Shown here piece after piece: positions 45,484 to 54,771 of a stretch of 64,000 nt of DNA (position 1 is its first letter; each line of letters begins with the position of its first letter). The DNA is from Verrucomicrobiia bacterium (GTDB taxonomy: Bacteria > Verrucomicrobiota > Verrucomicrobiia > Verrucomicrobiales > DEV007), in NCBI GenBank assembly GCA_020439945.1, contig JAGRPB010000001.1:1-64000 (forward strand). Direction: 5' to 3'. The notes beneath the pieces are model-generated. The model did no database searches. It saw nothing but the letters and a program-made list of their open reading frames with translations, and was not told the origin of the DNA. Made by a program: the position numbers and the translations under genes.

Positions 45484-46983
45484 TCAGGCGAAATTGATGA
45501 AATTGAGATTGGCCGAGGCGACGGAAATCGGATCGTCGAAACGCCCGAGGTTCGGGAAAATGGTTTCCATCGAGTTGGAATCGACGCCGAACCACTTGCC
45601 GATCACGGAGCCGTATTGGTCGACCGATGTCGATGGAATCCAGCGGCCGCGCGTTCCACCGGCGTCGTCATTCCCACCGGGCGAGGTATTGGGATGATGA
45701 CCGAACAGGTTCTTGCCATTGACGGGACCGCCCATCACCACTTTGTGACCGCCCCAACCGTGGTCGGAACCGGATGAATTGGCGTCGTTGCCGTTGGGCG
45801 TGAAGGTCCGGGTGAAATCCGAGCATTCGAAAAGCAGCACGTTGTCGGCGATGCCGAGCGCGTCGATGGAGTCCTGGAAGGCCTTCAGGCCCGTGCTCAG
45901 TTCGTCCATCAGGTTGGCGTGATTCGGCAACTGGGTGGCGTGGGTATCGTAGCCGCCGACCGAGCAGAAAAACACCTGGCGCCGGTTGCCCGAGGCTTCG
46001 CGTCCGGCGATCAAGCGCGCGATCATCTTGAGCTGATCGCCCAGGTTGGTTTGAGCATTGGCAAAGACGGCATCGAAATCCACGCCGGAGGCGTCCGCCT
46101 GGGTCATCGCGGAACCGACGGTACCCTCATAGTCCCGCGCCCGGCGGATGACCTGGGTGTAAGCCTCCTCCTGGAGATTGGTGTGGGAGAAATTCATGAT
46201 CTCCTCGTAGCGGCGGAGACGGTTGCCGGCCCAGTTGTTGATGTAGCTGCCGTCGGGGTTCAGCGCGTTCTGATAGCGATTGTCAGCCGGGCCGTATCCC
46301 CAGAGCGACGTGGCGCCGTTCTTGTCGACCACGTATTGAATGACTTCGCGCCCGACCTGAAAGCTGTTGATCCCGGTCAGAGAGATCGACATCGATACGG
46401 TGCCGTCGGCGTTATAGCCGGCATTCACCAGGTCAGCCAATCTTCCTCCCCAGCCGGTTTCATACGGTTTGTCGGGCACGGAACTCTGCCACTGGATCTG
46501 CTGGTCGGAGTGGGAGAAAAGCTGGGGCGGGAGTGGCACGTTGCCGCTCAGGTATTCGGTGCGATCGGCGATGGGATAGGTGAGCGTGCCGACATTCTGG
46601 ATCACGGCGAGCTTACCGCTGTTGAACAGGCTCGCCATGCCGGTGCAACTCGGATGCAGCCCCCAGGTGTCGCTCTCGTTGTTGGGGTGGATCCGCGCCA
46701 GATCCGAGGACGGAATGGCGAGAACGCCGCGCGCATTCTGGTAGGTGGTGCGTTGGGCTCCGCTGAACGGAATCAGGAGGTTGTTGGAATCATTGCCCCC
46801 GAATAGGAAGAGGCAGACCAACGCCTTGTAATCGGTCAGCCCGCTGGATTGGGCGTTCGCGGCGGCGGTGAAAAGCCGCATCTGCGACAGCGCATTCACG
46901 AGCCCGGCGTAGCCCAGTTGGGCACAGGCCGCCGACCGGAGGAAATTCCGGCGACTGAGGTGATCTTTGTCTCGTTGTCTCAT
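45484..46983 (-). CDS. DUF1501 secreted protein (partner of DUF1800)
   Basis: The 499-residue protein has a twin-arginine signal (LSRRNFLRSAA...) and the DUF1501 core: CLFLFGGNDSNNLLIP, WGLHPSC, GTHxL-type sections, FFCSVGGYDTHATQL, and the C-terminal SDHGWGGHKVVMGG. DUF1501 belongs to the alkaline-phosphatase-like fold; its substrate is unknown. It lies 31 bases downstream of the DUF1800 gene, the pairing seen in many PVC and proteobacterial genomes. A second, distinct DUF1501 protein lies at 61761-63212. Confidence 0.93.
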   Translation of the reverse strand: MRQRDKDHLSRRNFLRSAACAQLGYAGLVNALSQMRLFTAAANAQSSGLTDYKALVCLFLFGGNDSNNLLIPFSGAQRTTYQNARGVLAIPSSDLARIHPNNESDTWGLHPSCTGMASLFNSGKLAVIQNVGTLTYPIADRTEYLSGNVPLPPQLFSHSDQQIQWQSSVPDKPYETGWGGRLADLVNAGYNADGTVSMSISLTGINSFQVGREVIQYVVDKNGATSLWGYGPADNRYQNALNPDGSYINNWAGNRLRRYEEIMNFSHTNLQEEAYTQVIRRARDYEGTVGSAMTQADASGVDFDAVFANAQTNLGDQLKMIARLIAGREASGNRRQVFFCSVGGYDTHATQLPNHANLMDELSTGLKAFQDSIDALGIADNVLLFECSDFTRTFTPNGNDANSSGSDHGWGGHKVVMGGPVNGKNLFGHHPNTSPGGNDDAGGTRGRWIPSTSVDQYGSVIGKWFGVDSNSMETIFPNLGRFDDPISVASANLNFINFA

Positions 46984-47014
46984 CGTGGACGGGATTCGGT
47001 GGGGACGCGGTCGG

Positions 47015-50000
47015 TCATTTCTGAATGATGAACTCCGGCGAGGTGGTCAGCAGGTAGAGCAGATCCTTGACGGCGCGGTCGGTGCTGCCGGGGAGATTGC
47101 CGGGATTGTAGACGTAGGTCGCCATGGCGAGAATCGAGTCGCGCGGGTTGGGGGCCGCCTGGCCATCGTAACGGGCCTTGAGATTGCCGGCGCAGAGGAG
47201 CAGATCGAGTTCGTCGAGCAGCTTCTCGAAGGCGACTTGCTCGGAATCACCTCCGTTGATGTATCCCTGCACCTCGGCTTCGAGGGCGTCGATGTAGTGA
47301 TAGGCGCGGATGTTGTCCAGTTCGCCGTTGGTGTCGCCGCGTCCTCCGCTGGAGACCGGATCGCGCTGGAGCGGCATCTCCCGTGCGCCCTGCCAGGTGT
47401 TGTTGCAGAGAGCAAACGCGTAGTTCACCCAGCGCATCGCCTGATATTCGTTGGTGAGCGAAAACTCGGGTGCCACCAGACCGGCCTGCTGGAGCGGGCC
47501 GCCGACCTGATGATCGGGCAGGAACCAGTTGAACACCGTCGGCGCTCGCAGGTGCGACTGGTTCCACCAGCTATGGCCGTGGGTCGTCCAGCGGAGCATG
47601 GTGGCGTCGGGCGGAAAATTGTCGAGCTGGTTGGCGGGATAGCCGTAGCCGGACAGCTCGTTCAGTGGCAACTCGGATTTCGCTCCGTAGGCACGCATCA
47701 GTTGCACGTAGCGGATCAGGGGCTCTTTCTGTTTTCCGAAACCGATGTTGTCGATCTGAGTCAGACTGCGCGCCTCGTAGTCCAGCAGGATGGCGCGGAA
47801 CACTTCCTTCATCTGCTGCGAATTGCTGCGGTTGTTGTCGAAGGCCTGCGAAACGCGATAGATGTAGCCGGCGCTTGGGTTGGAAGTGACCAGCCGCTGG
47901 ATGAGCAGGCGGGCGATGAATGGTCCGCAGTTCTGGTGATTGAAAAGGATGCCGGTCGCCGAGTTCAGATCCTGATCACCGTTCTGACCGCCGGGAATGG
48001 CGCTGCCGAGGACGTTCTTCGCCGCGGTGTCATGGTAGCTGCTGAAATTTTTCATGGGATTTTCCCACGAAGCCTGGAAGTAGAGCGGACCGCCGTAGTA
48101 GTTGAAGTTGTTGTTGTTCTGCGTCGGATAACCACTGGCCTGGGATCCAACGCTCTTGCTGAAACTCCATCCGGTGAAGACCCGCGCCAACTCTGTGATG
48201 TCGTCGTTGTCGTAGGTCTGGATCGGGAGCCCGTCCTCGTTCAACACCAGCGATCCATCCGGGTGTTGGAAAAGCAGCCCGATGGAGAAGAGCTGCATGA
48301 TTTCGCGCGCGTAATTCTCGTCGGGAGCGATGATGATGTTCCCCTGACCATCGAGAACGGCCTTCCCGTTTTTCAATGAACTCAGGTACTGGCCCATGAT
48401 CGGGCTCTTCGAAACGTCGCGGAGCAGCGTCAGGTAGTTGCCGTCGGTATGATCGGCCAGCATGTCGTAGTATTTCGCGAGACCGTAGTGTCGGCTGGCG
48501 ACGAGCGCGTCGAGTTCGGACACCACCAGGACCTCACTCAGGGCGAACGCGGCCCGCTGCCGGAGTTGATCGTGAGCCTGACAGGCGATGTGCCAGAAGG
48601 CCGATTGCCGGTTGTTCTGACGAGGCTGCGGATCGCTGCCGGGATTGAGCCGGTTGGTGCCGTAGAGATCCCATTCTTGTTCGTCGGCGTAGTAGGTGAG
48701 GTCGTAGAAACGCGTCTGATCGAGCGCAAACTGGGCATTGATCCAGGCGGAGAATCCGGCGATGCGGTCGCCGCCGTGATTGTTCTCGATGTCCGCCACC
48801 AGTGCGTCGATTTCGGCCTGGGTCGGGCCGAAGGTCGCCTGGGTCAGGAATCGCGAGACGTCCCGCTTCAGGTCATTCCCCGTCAGCGGTTCGATTGCCG
48901 GCGGATCATCGGGAACCACGAAATCGGTCGTTCCGTGGCTCTCTTCGAAAAAGCCCCAGATTTCTCCACCCGGATTCTCCATCGTGTGGGCGTTGCAGTA
49001 GAGCGGCAGCTGACCGTTTTTCCGGTAGAGCGAGTCGATCAGATTCTGAGCGCTGTAGGCGCCGGTGCGATGAAAGTCCCAGACGTGATCGGTGAATTGT
49101 CCCAGCGGCAGGCTCTCGACGACCGGACCATTGATGATCGTGAGGTTATCCCCCGCGAGATTCGAGTGATGCACGTGGGCCGCGATCTGGGTCGATGTCA
49201 GTCCGCCGAACTGCATCGAAACCAGTGCCTGATTCTTCTTCCCGTTCAACCTGAGCCAGCCATAGCCGGTCGCGGATGTCTGGGCGCCCCGCTCGGACGA
49301 CATCTGGGCCAGGAAGGTGGTCTGGTTGGCCGGTATGTCCGTGGCGTCGTAGATGGTCAGATCGGCGCTGCCGTTGCCGACGAGGTAGTCGGAGTGCGGT
49401 TGGATTTCGAAAGTCACCGTGTTGGGAAACTCCGGCTCGTTGTCCGCCACGGCGGTGATCTCGATGTCGACGGAACTTTGACCGAATCCGAAGATCACCA
49501 CGCCGTTCGGCTGGGGCGTGTAATCCGTCGTCGTGGCCGGAGCATGATCGGGATTGGTCGAGCCGCCCACGTTGTAGAACACCGTCAGCGCCGCCAGCCC
49601 GCCGACACGCGAGATGCGGACCTTCCCGGTTGTGGGCGTGCCCGCCGGACCCTTCTCATACATCTCCGATTCGATCGCGGTGACGTGAACCGTTCCCGTG
49701 CTCCCCTGCAGCTGGGCGATCAGCGTGTCGCGATCGTTGCTCGCCGGATTGAGGCTCATGGGGTCGTTGGGATCGTAGCCATCGAGCTGCAACTCCGACC
49801 AGTCCCACAGTCCGTCGTTGTCCGAGTCGACATCCTCGACCGTGACCTGGAAAAAATTCGTTCCCACCGGCTTGGGATCGAGCGTGATCGAGAGATCTCC
49901 GCCATTTCCCATCGCCGAGTCGAGTTCCGTGAAATTGGAAGCGCTGGGTGTGGCGCCACCCTGGATACGGTAACGTTTGCCGACCTGACTCGGAAAACTG

Positions 50001-50263
50001 AGCGTGACGCCCGTGTCCGAAAAGGAAAACTTCGGCGCTTCCAGACGCGAATCGCGATCGAGCGGATCGGTACCGGCGCGCGACTCCGCGCCATTGTCTT
50101 CTCCGTCTCCGTCGCTGTCCTCATTGGCCACCAGACCCGCGGCGTCGTAGCGTTCTTCCCAGACATCGTCGAGGCCGTTCCCGTCGAGATCGAGATCCTC
50201 GGCCGATACCCGGCTGACAAACATCAACAGGCCGAAAAACAGGCAAAGCGAACGGCGGTTCAT
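47015..50263 (-). CDS. DUF1800 secreted protein with Calx-beta-like and CHRD domains
   Basis: The 1082-residue protein has a signal peptide (1-21) and two calcium-binding-type Asp-rich repeats (DLDLDGNGLDDVWEE near 24; DSDNDGLWDWSE near 147). A Calx-beta-like domain lies at about 205-310 and a CHRD domain at about 322-440. A DUF1800 domain (FLTQATFGPTQAEID onwards) covers about 475-1070. DUF1800 always pairs with DUF1501, as here, and neither has a known activity. It is the first gene of a five-gene unit (spacers of 31 and 10 bases, an overlap, then 42). The 166-base region upstream holds the likely promoter. Confidence 0.92.
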   Translation of the reverse strand: MNRRSLCLFFGLLMFVSRVSAEDLDLDGNGLDDVWEERYDAAGLVANEDSDGDGEDNGAESRAGTDPLDRDSRLEAPKFSFSDTGVTLSFPSQVGKRYRIQGGATPSASNFTELDSAMGNGGDLSITLDPKPVGTNFFQVTVEDVDSDNDGLWDWSELQLDGYDPNDPMSLNPASNDRDTLIAQLQGSTGTVHVTAIESEMYEKGPAGTPTTGKVRISRVGGLAALTVFYNVGGSTNPDHAPATTTDYTPQPNGVVIFGFGQSSVDIEITAVADNEPEFPNTVTFEIQPHSDYLVGNGSADLTIYDATDIPANQTTFLAQMSSERGAQTSATGYGWLRLNGKKNQALVSMQFGGLTSTQIAAHVHHSNLAGDNLTIINGPVVESLPLGQFTDHVWDFHRTGAYSAQNLIDSLYRKNGQLPLYCNAHTMENPGGEIWGFFEESHGTTDFVVPDDPPAIEPLTGNDLKRDVSRFLTQATFGPTQAEIDALVADIENNHGGDRIAGFSAWINAQFALDQTRFYDLTYYADEQEWDLYGTNRLNPGSDPQPRQNNRQSAFWHIACQAHDQLRQRAAFALSEVLVVSELDALVASRHYGLAKYYDMLADHTDGNYLTLLRDVSKSPIMGQYLSSLKNGKAVLDGQGNIIIAPDENYAREIMQLFSIGLLFQHPDGSLVLNEDGLPIQTYDNDDITELARVFTGWSFSKSVGSQASGYPTQNNNNFNYYGGPLYFQASWENPMKNFSSYHDTAAKNVLGSAIPGGQNGDQDLNSATGILFNHQNCGPFIARLLIQRLVTSNPSAGYIYRVSQAFDNNRSNSQQMKEVFRAILLDYEARSLTQIDNIGFGKQKEPLIRYVQLMRAYGAKSELPLNELSGYGYPANQLDNFPPDATMLRWTTHGHSWWNQSHLRAPTVFNWFLPDHQVGGPLQQAGLVAPEFSLTNEYQAMRWVNYAFALCNNTWQGAREMPLQRDPVSSGGRGDTNGELDNIRAYHYIDALEAEVQGYINGGDSEQVAFEKLLDELDLLLCAGNLKARYDGQAAPNPRDSILAMATYVYNPGNLPGSTDRAVKDLLYLLTTSPEFIIQK

Positions 50264-50398
50264 GGCAAAGGAAACTCGGGGAAAGCAGGGCGGGTAAGAA
50301 CAGCCCCGACTATCCAGTCGTTTGGATTCCCCGGAGGAAGGGAGGGAGGAGTGGGAATCAGACGACGGAGCGGCCTTTTCAGGGGGGCTCGGAAATTT

Positions 50399-50422
50399 CG
50401 CGGATTAAACCCGGTTTCCGCG
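50399..50422. terminator. Possible hairpin terminator after the redoxin gene
   Basis: CGCGGA (50399-50404) and TCCGCG pair, and inner AAACC/GGTTT bases extend the stem with a two-base bulge. The hairpin lies just past the stop of the minus-strand redoxin gene and is followed, in that direction, by a short AAATTT run rather than a clean U tract. It could end that transcript. The rest of the spacer (50264-50429) shows G-rich runs and no further gene. Confidence 0.35.
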
Positions 50423-50429
50423 GCCTAGG

Positions 50430-52247
50430 TCAATCCTTTTTTGATTGAGACAGAAGCACTTCCAACTCGCCAAGCAGCCATTCGGCTCGAAGAAAAGGCG
50501 TATTGCCCGTCTCCCGCCATCGCACGTTGCCGTCCGAGTCGATGAGGTAGGTGGCGTGAAGAGGGCGATCGAGGAATTCGTCGAAGGCCTCGTAGTCGCG
50601 AAATGCCTCCAGGTTCGGATCGGCAAAGAGCGGAATCGGAAAATCCGCCGCCGTTTCATCGGCTGAATCGGTGCTGATCCCGATCACCTCCACGCCGGCC
50701 TCGGCAAAGTCGTCGAGGTAGGGCAGGAAGGCCGTCAGTTGTTCCACGCATCGCGGACAACCCGCTCCGAGGAAGAAGATCGCGAGTGTCGCTTTTTCCT
50801 GCTTGCCGCCAAGATTGCGCGAAACGGCATCGCCACGTTTCAGGATTCGCTCCGGGGCTTTCGGGGCGTGCCATCTCAACGATTCGAGTTCGTTCCGACC
50901 CGTTTCCCTTTCGGCTGAAACCGGTTCCAGTTTCATTGCCGCCGCAATTTCAGAAAAGACCGGGCGATTCCGCCATGACTCGTCGGCGTTCGCCAACCGG
51001 CGCCGGAAACCTCGATCGAAGTCGAAAAGCGCCTCTTTCCGTTGGCCTTTCCGCCAGAGCGCTTCGATCTCGTTGGCTCTCGCATCCCAGGCGTGGGGAC
51101 GCGAAAGCCGATCCTCATGAGCCATCGCGAGGGCCGCGTCGAATTCGCCGGCGTCGATCGCGGTCCGGATTTCGGTGCGTCGCTTCTTTCGCGTTTCAAT
51201 CGATTCGATCGCTCGCGTGTTGGCTTCGCGGCAGGTGTCTTCGATGCGCCGCCACGGTTGGGTGGTGCCCGCGGCGCCGGGATGATAGGGCAGGTCGGCA
51301 AAGCGGCGAGCGATCGTTGTCGCCGCTTCCTCGCGTCCCAGGTCAGACAGCAGGGTTGCCAGGGCCGCCGAATCGGCGCCGAGGTTCTGCGCTTCGTCCG
51401 GCATCGCCAGGCGCGAGTCCAGCCAGTTCAAATCTGCCTGGACCGCTTTGGTGAAAAGTTCGAGCAATGCTTCCCATCGGTCGCGGCCCTTCTCGAACTC
51501 GCCGGCGATCCGCCAGATGTCCGCGTTCGACGTTTTGGGAACCGGCGGAAGGTTCGGAAGATCGTCCTTCGGTGGCTGATCCGCCCAGAGCAGACGCCGG
51601 TAGGTCGCGGCGGCCGGCGACTCGACCGAGACCAACAGCCGATCCCACGCTGCCCGGTCGATCGCGCCCTCTTTTCCGCGCTGAAAGTCGAGGATCTCGC
51701 CCCGAGCCAGCCACAGTGCCGGCAACGATTCCGTCGGATGCGTCGCCACCCGCTGTTCCAGGCGACGATGCCTCTCGCCCTCGTCGCCGATTTGCAGCAT
51801 CTCCAGCCACCAACGCGTGGGCTCGGAAAGATCCCGTCGATTGGCCGCCACCGAGGTCGCTTTCGCCAGAAAGGTCGCAAATCGGCGAGGACGCTCCGCG
51901 TTCGTCAGGGCCAATCCCAACAACGCATCGACCGAATCGGCATCCCGCTGGAACGCCTCGCGAAAGCATCGCTCCGCTTCCGCGTTCCAGAAACCGTGGA
52001 GCTTGGAGTAACCTCGATCGATCAGCGCTTCCGTGGTCATTTCGTTTTCCGAAATCCGCCGGAAAGGTCCGTCGAAAAAAGCTTCCTCGAACGCCAACGG
52101 ACCGTCGCCCGAGCGCGCCTGCTCCACCAGCGCGGCGAGACAGGGCAGCTGCAACAGCGGCTTCGGATTCTCGTCACCCTTCACTCCCGACACGGCGATA
52201 CCGAACGCCAGACCGGCGTGGAAAAAGGGAGGGAGAAACGACTTCAT
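50430..52247 (-). CDS. TPR-redoxin (peroxiredoxin/thioredoxin-like) secreted protein
   Basis: From the ATG at 52247 (605 residues) there is a signal peptide. Residues about 65-130 and scattered later helices look like tetratricopeptide-type repeats (DRGYSKLHGFWNAEAERCF, DADSVDALLGLALTNA). The C-terminal 140 residues are an AhpC/TSA-redoxin domain with CPRC near residue 500 (FFLGAGCPRCVEQ), VIGISTDS and a YLIDSDGNVRW strand. It is probably a periplasmic thiol-disulfide protein with a large helical scaffold. A diverged repeat copy (E) lies in the divergent spacer upstream. Confidence 0.85.
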   Translation of the reverse strand: MKSFLPPFFHAGLAFGIAVSGVKGDENPKPLLQLPCLAALVEQARSGDGPLAFEEAFFDGPFRRISENEMTTEALIDRGYSKLHGFWNAEAERCFREAFQRDADSVDALLGLALTNAERPRRFATFLAKATSVAANRRDLSEPTRWWLEMLQIGDEGERHRRLEQRVATHPTESLPALWLARGEILDFQRGKEGAIDRAAWDRLLVSVESPAAATYRRLLWADQPPKDDLPNLPPVPKTSNADIWRIAGEFEKGRDRWEALLELFTKAVQADLNWLDSRLAMPDEAQNLGADSAALATLLSDLGREEAATTIARRFADLPYHPGAAGTTQPWRRIEDTCREANTRAIESIETRKKRRTEIRTAIDAGEFDAALAMAHEDRLSRPHAWDARANEIEALWRKGQRKEALFDFDRGFRRRLANADESWRNRPVFSEIAAAMKLEPVSAERETGRNELESLRWHAPKAPERILKRGDAVSRNLGGKQEKATLAIFFLGAGCPRCVEQLTAFLPYLDDFAEAGVEVIGISTDSADETAADFPIPLFADPNLEAFRDYEAFDEFLDRPLHATYLIDSDGNVRWRETGNTPFLRAEWLLGELEVLLSQSKKD

Positions 52248-52260
52248 CGGCAGACACACT

Positions 52261-52296
52261 CAAGAGGGTTGAGTCCCGGATCATACCCTGTTTGGT
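52261..52296 (+). repeat. Palindromic repeat, diverged copy E
   Basis: Aligned to copy A read on its minus strand, 26 of 36 bases match. The outer arms (AGGGTT and ACCCTGTT) are kept and the core is diverged (GAGTCCCGGATCATA). It lies in the 117-base divergent spacer between the redoxin gene (minus) and the DUF3137 gene (plus), so unlike copies A-D it is not 3' of a gene. Confidence 0.5.
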
Positions 52297-52364
52297 GCCC
52301 GGGGTGCAATCGCTTCGGGCTTTTGTAATCGCGGGATCGCGGCAGGTTCGCTAGGGTCTGGTCC

Positions 52365-53054
52365 ATGAATGGAGCGGAATTCCCTTTTCCCATCCTGATT
52401 TTTGGCCTGGTGGCGGTCGTCGTCGTCGTGGTGATCATCCTGACGCACCTCCAGGAGAAAAAACGACGTGAGGAACTGGGAGCCTTGGCCGAGCGGTTCG
52501 GATTGCGGTTCTCTCCGGGCAAATATCGCAAGTTCGATCATCGCTATCCGGCCTTCCAGTTTCTCGGTACGGGGAGCAATCGCTACGCGGAAAACGTGAT
52601 TCACGGGAAGGTGGGCGAATTCGCCATCGAAGCTTTCGATTATCATTACGAAACGCATTCCACGGACGGAAAAGGGAATACCCAGACGCATCACCACCGG
52701 TTCACCGTGGTGGCCTTCGAAACGCCATTCCCGCTCGCAAACATGACGGTGCGACCCGAAGGCATTTTCGACAAGATTTCCGCGGCTTTCGGCTGGGATG
52801 ACATCGATTTCGAGAGCGCGGAGTTCAGTCGCCGATTTCACGTGAGTTCCTCGGACCGGCGCTGGGCCTACGATGTGTTGCACGCGCGCACCATCGATCT
52901 GCTGCTGAATTCGCCACGATTGCCGCTCTATTTCAGCGGCCGGAATCTGCTCATCAAGGGCGATCATCGTTTTTCCGCTTCCGAGTATCCGCGGATCTTC
53001 GAAGTCGGTCGCCGTGTTCTCGAGGGCATTCCGGAATTTGCGCGCGGAGCGTGA
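52365..53054 (+). CDS. DUF3137-like membrane protein
   Basis: This 229-residue protein has one N-terminal membrane helix (about 8-27) followed by a basic segment and a beta-rich cytosolic domain (FDYHYETHSTDG..., HHHRFTVVAFE) resembling DUF3137. Such proteins usually neighbour LemA genes, as here (20-base spacer). The function of the pair is unknown. Confidence 0.8.
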   Translation: MNGAEFPFPILIFGLVAVVVVVVIILTHLQEKKRREELGALAERFGLRFSPGKYRKFDHRYPAFQFLGTGSNRYAENVIHGKVGEFAIEAFDYHYETHSTDGKGNTQTHHHRFTVVAFETPFPLANMTVRPEGIFDKISAAFGWDDIDFESAEFSRRFHVSSSDRRWAYDVLHARTIDLLLNSPRLPLYFSGRNLLIKGDHRFSASEYPRIFEVGRRVLEGIPEFARGA

Positions 53055-53074
53055 TGCGTATCCTGTGACCTCGT

Positions 53075-53656
53075 ATGGACTCCTCCTTCATTCTCATCCT
53101 GGCAATCGCGTTTGCCGTGTTGGCGCTGCCGCTTCTCTGGTTGATCGGCACCTACAACGGATTCGTCCGCTTGCGAAATCATTGCCGGGAATCGTGGTCG
53201 GACATCGATACCGAACTGAAACGTCGGCACGATCTCATCCCGAACCTCGTCGAGACGGTGAAAGGCTATGCCGCCCACGAGCGCGAGACGCTGGAGCGGG
53301 TCATCGCGGCCCGGGATCGTGCCGGCGCGCCGCACGACCGCGTCCGCGAACAGGCGGGCGACGAATCGGCCCTGGTCCGGGAGGTGGGTCACCTCATGGC
53401 GGTGGCGGAAGGGTATCCTCAGTTGAAGGCGGACCGGAATTTCCTCCAACTCCAGCACGAACTGGTCAACACCGAGGATCGCATCCAGGCGGCCCGGCGC
53501 TTCTACAACGCCAACGTCCGCGACCTCAACAACCGCATCGAGATGTTTCCCTCCAGCCTGGTGGCGGGCTCGATGAATCTGGAAACCTGGGACTATTTCG
53601 AGATCGCCGATCTCGCCGTTCGCGTGGCGCCGAAGGTGGATGTGTCGGGAGAGTGA
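53075..53656 (+). CDS. LemA family protein
   Basis: The 193-residue protein has an N-terminal membrane helix (about 5-22) and the family motifs YNGFVRLRNHCRESWSDIDT, LKRRHDLIPNLVETVKGYA and a C-terminal ARRFYNANVRDLNNRIEMFPS. LemA proteins are membrane-anchored coiled helical bundles of unknown role, sometimes linked to envelope maintenance. It is preceded by its usual DUF3137-like partner and followed 24 bases later by the FAD oxidoreductase. Confidence 0.95.
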   Translation: MDSSFILILAIAFAVLALPLLWLIGTYNGFVRLRNHCRESWSDIDTELKRRHDLIPNLVETVKGYAAHERETLERVIAARDRAGAPHDRVREQAGDESALVREVGHLMAVAEGYPQLKADRNFLQLQHELVNTEDRIQAARRFYNANVRDLNNRIEMFPSSLVAGSMNLETWDYFEIADLAVRVAPKVDVSGE

Positions 53657-53680
53657 GCGTAGATTCGCGCTTTTACTCAG

Positions 53681-54760
53681 ATGACAGTCGATACCCTCAT
53701 CGTCGGCCAGGGATTGGCCGGTTCGTTGCTGGCCTGGGAGCTGCTTGAACGCGGGCAACGCGTGCTGGTGGTGGATCGTGACGAGGCGTTGACCAGTTCC
53801 AAGGTGGCGGCCGGTATCGTGACACCGATCACCGGGAAACGGCTGGCGCCGACGTGGCGCGGTGACGAGTTCTGGCGTTATGCGACGGCGGCCTACCGGC
53901 GGGTCGAGACGAAGTGTGGGCAATGGCTGTTCCGCCCGGTGCCGATCGCGCGCCTCCTGGCCAGCGAGGACGAGGCGCGGCGCTGGGAAAAGAAAAAGGC
54001 GGAAGCGGAGTCGGAACGGGGCCCGGGTCGGCTGCCGGCGGGCGCGGTGCCGCTGGAGATTTCCGAGGCGGTGTTTCATGCCGAGCGCGGCGGATTCGAG
54101 ATGCCGGCGGCGGGCTGGCTGGACGTGCCGGCATTCCTGGAGGCGACGCGACTGCACCTGCTGGAGCGACTCGGCTACGCGATCGGCACGGTGAATGCCG
54201 ACGATATCGACGTGGTGGCCGGAGGCGTGCGTTGGAAGAACATCAAGGCGAGCCACGTGATTTTCTGTCAGGGCTGGGAGGGAAACCGGAACCGCTTTTT
54301 CGACTGGGTGCCGTTCCGCAGCGCCAAGGGACAGATTCTCGATCTCGAGTGCCCGGCGGCGATGACGGAGACGCGGATCGTGAACCGGGCCGGCTGGCTG
54401 TTGCCGCTGGGCGGGAGAAAATTCCGCGCCGGGGCCACCTACGAATGGGACTTCGCGGACGGGGAGGCCACGGAGACGACTCGGGAAGGCCGGGCGGAGG
54501 TGGAGAAGAAGCTGCGCGGAATGCTCAGGGTGCCGTTCGAGATCACCGGACAGCGCGCCGCGGTGCGTCCGGTGATTCGCGAGAGTCGGGCTCTCATCGG
54601 GCTGCATCCGGCCACAGAACTCGAAAACCGCGTCGGCTTTTTCAACGGCCTCGGGTCGAAGGGCGTGCTCAACGGACCGTTCTTCGCGGCCCAGCTGGCG
54701 GATCATCTCGTCAGGGGCACTCCCTTGGAACCGGAGGTGGATCTCCGAAAAAATCTGTGA
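53681..54760 (+). CDS. FAD-dependent oxidoreductase, MnmC(o)/DAO-like
   Basis: The 359-residue protein opens with the FAD-binding motif GQGLAGS (9-15) and a strand ending VVDRD. The following SSKVAAGIVTPITGKR segment and the C-terminal GFFNGLGSKGVLNGP are characteristic of a DAO-superfamily subgroup related to the oxidase domain of MnmC. In bacteria lacking fused MnmC, a separate oxidase of this kind (MnmL in Bacillus) removes the carboxymethyl group from cmnm5-uridine in tRNA. The next gene encodes the matching methyltransferase and its nearest starts abut or overlap this stop. I infer tRNA wobble-uridine modification rather than amino-acid oxidation. Confidence 0.8.
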   Translation: MTVDTLIVGQGLAGSLLAWELLERGQRVLVVDRDEALTSSKVAAGIVTPITGKRLAPTWRGDEFWRYATAAYRRVETKCGQWLFRPVPIARLLASEDEARRWEKKKAEAESERGPGRLPAGAVPLEISEAVFHAERGGFEMPAAGWLDVPAFLEATRLHLLERLGYAIGTVNADDIDVVAGGVRWKNIKASHVIFCQGWEGNRNRFFDWVPFRSAKGQILDLECPAAMTETRIVNRAGWLLPLGGRKFRAGATYEWDFADGEATETTREGRAEVEKKLRGMLRVPFEITGQRAAVRPVIRESRALIGLHPATELENRVGFFNGLGSKGVLNGPFFAAQLADHLVRGTPLEPEVDLRKNL

Positions 54761-54771
54761 CGGACAGCTCG

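Noticed and set aside
48449-50428. 659-codon open frame opposite the DUF1800 gene
   Set aside because: DUF1800, CHRD and Calx-beta motifs are on the minus strand; no motif on this frame.
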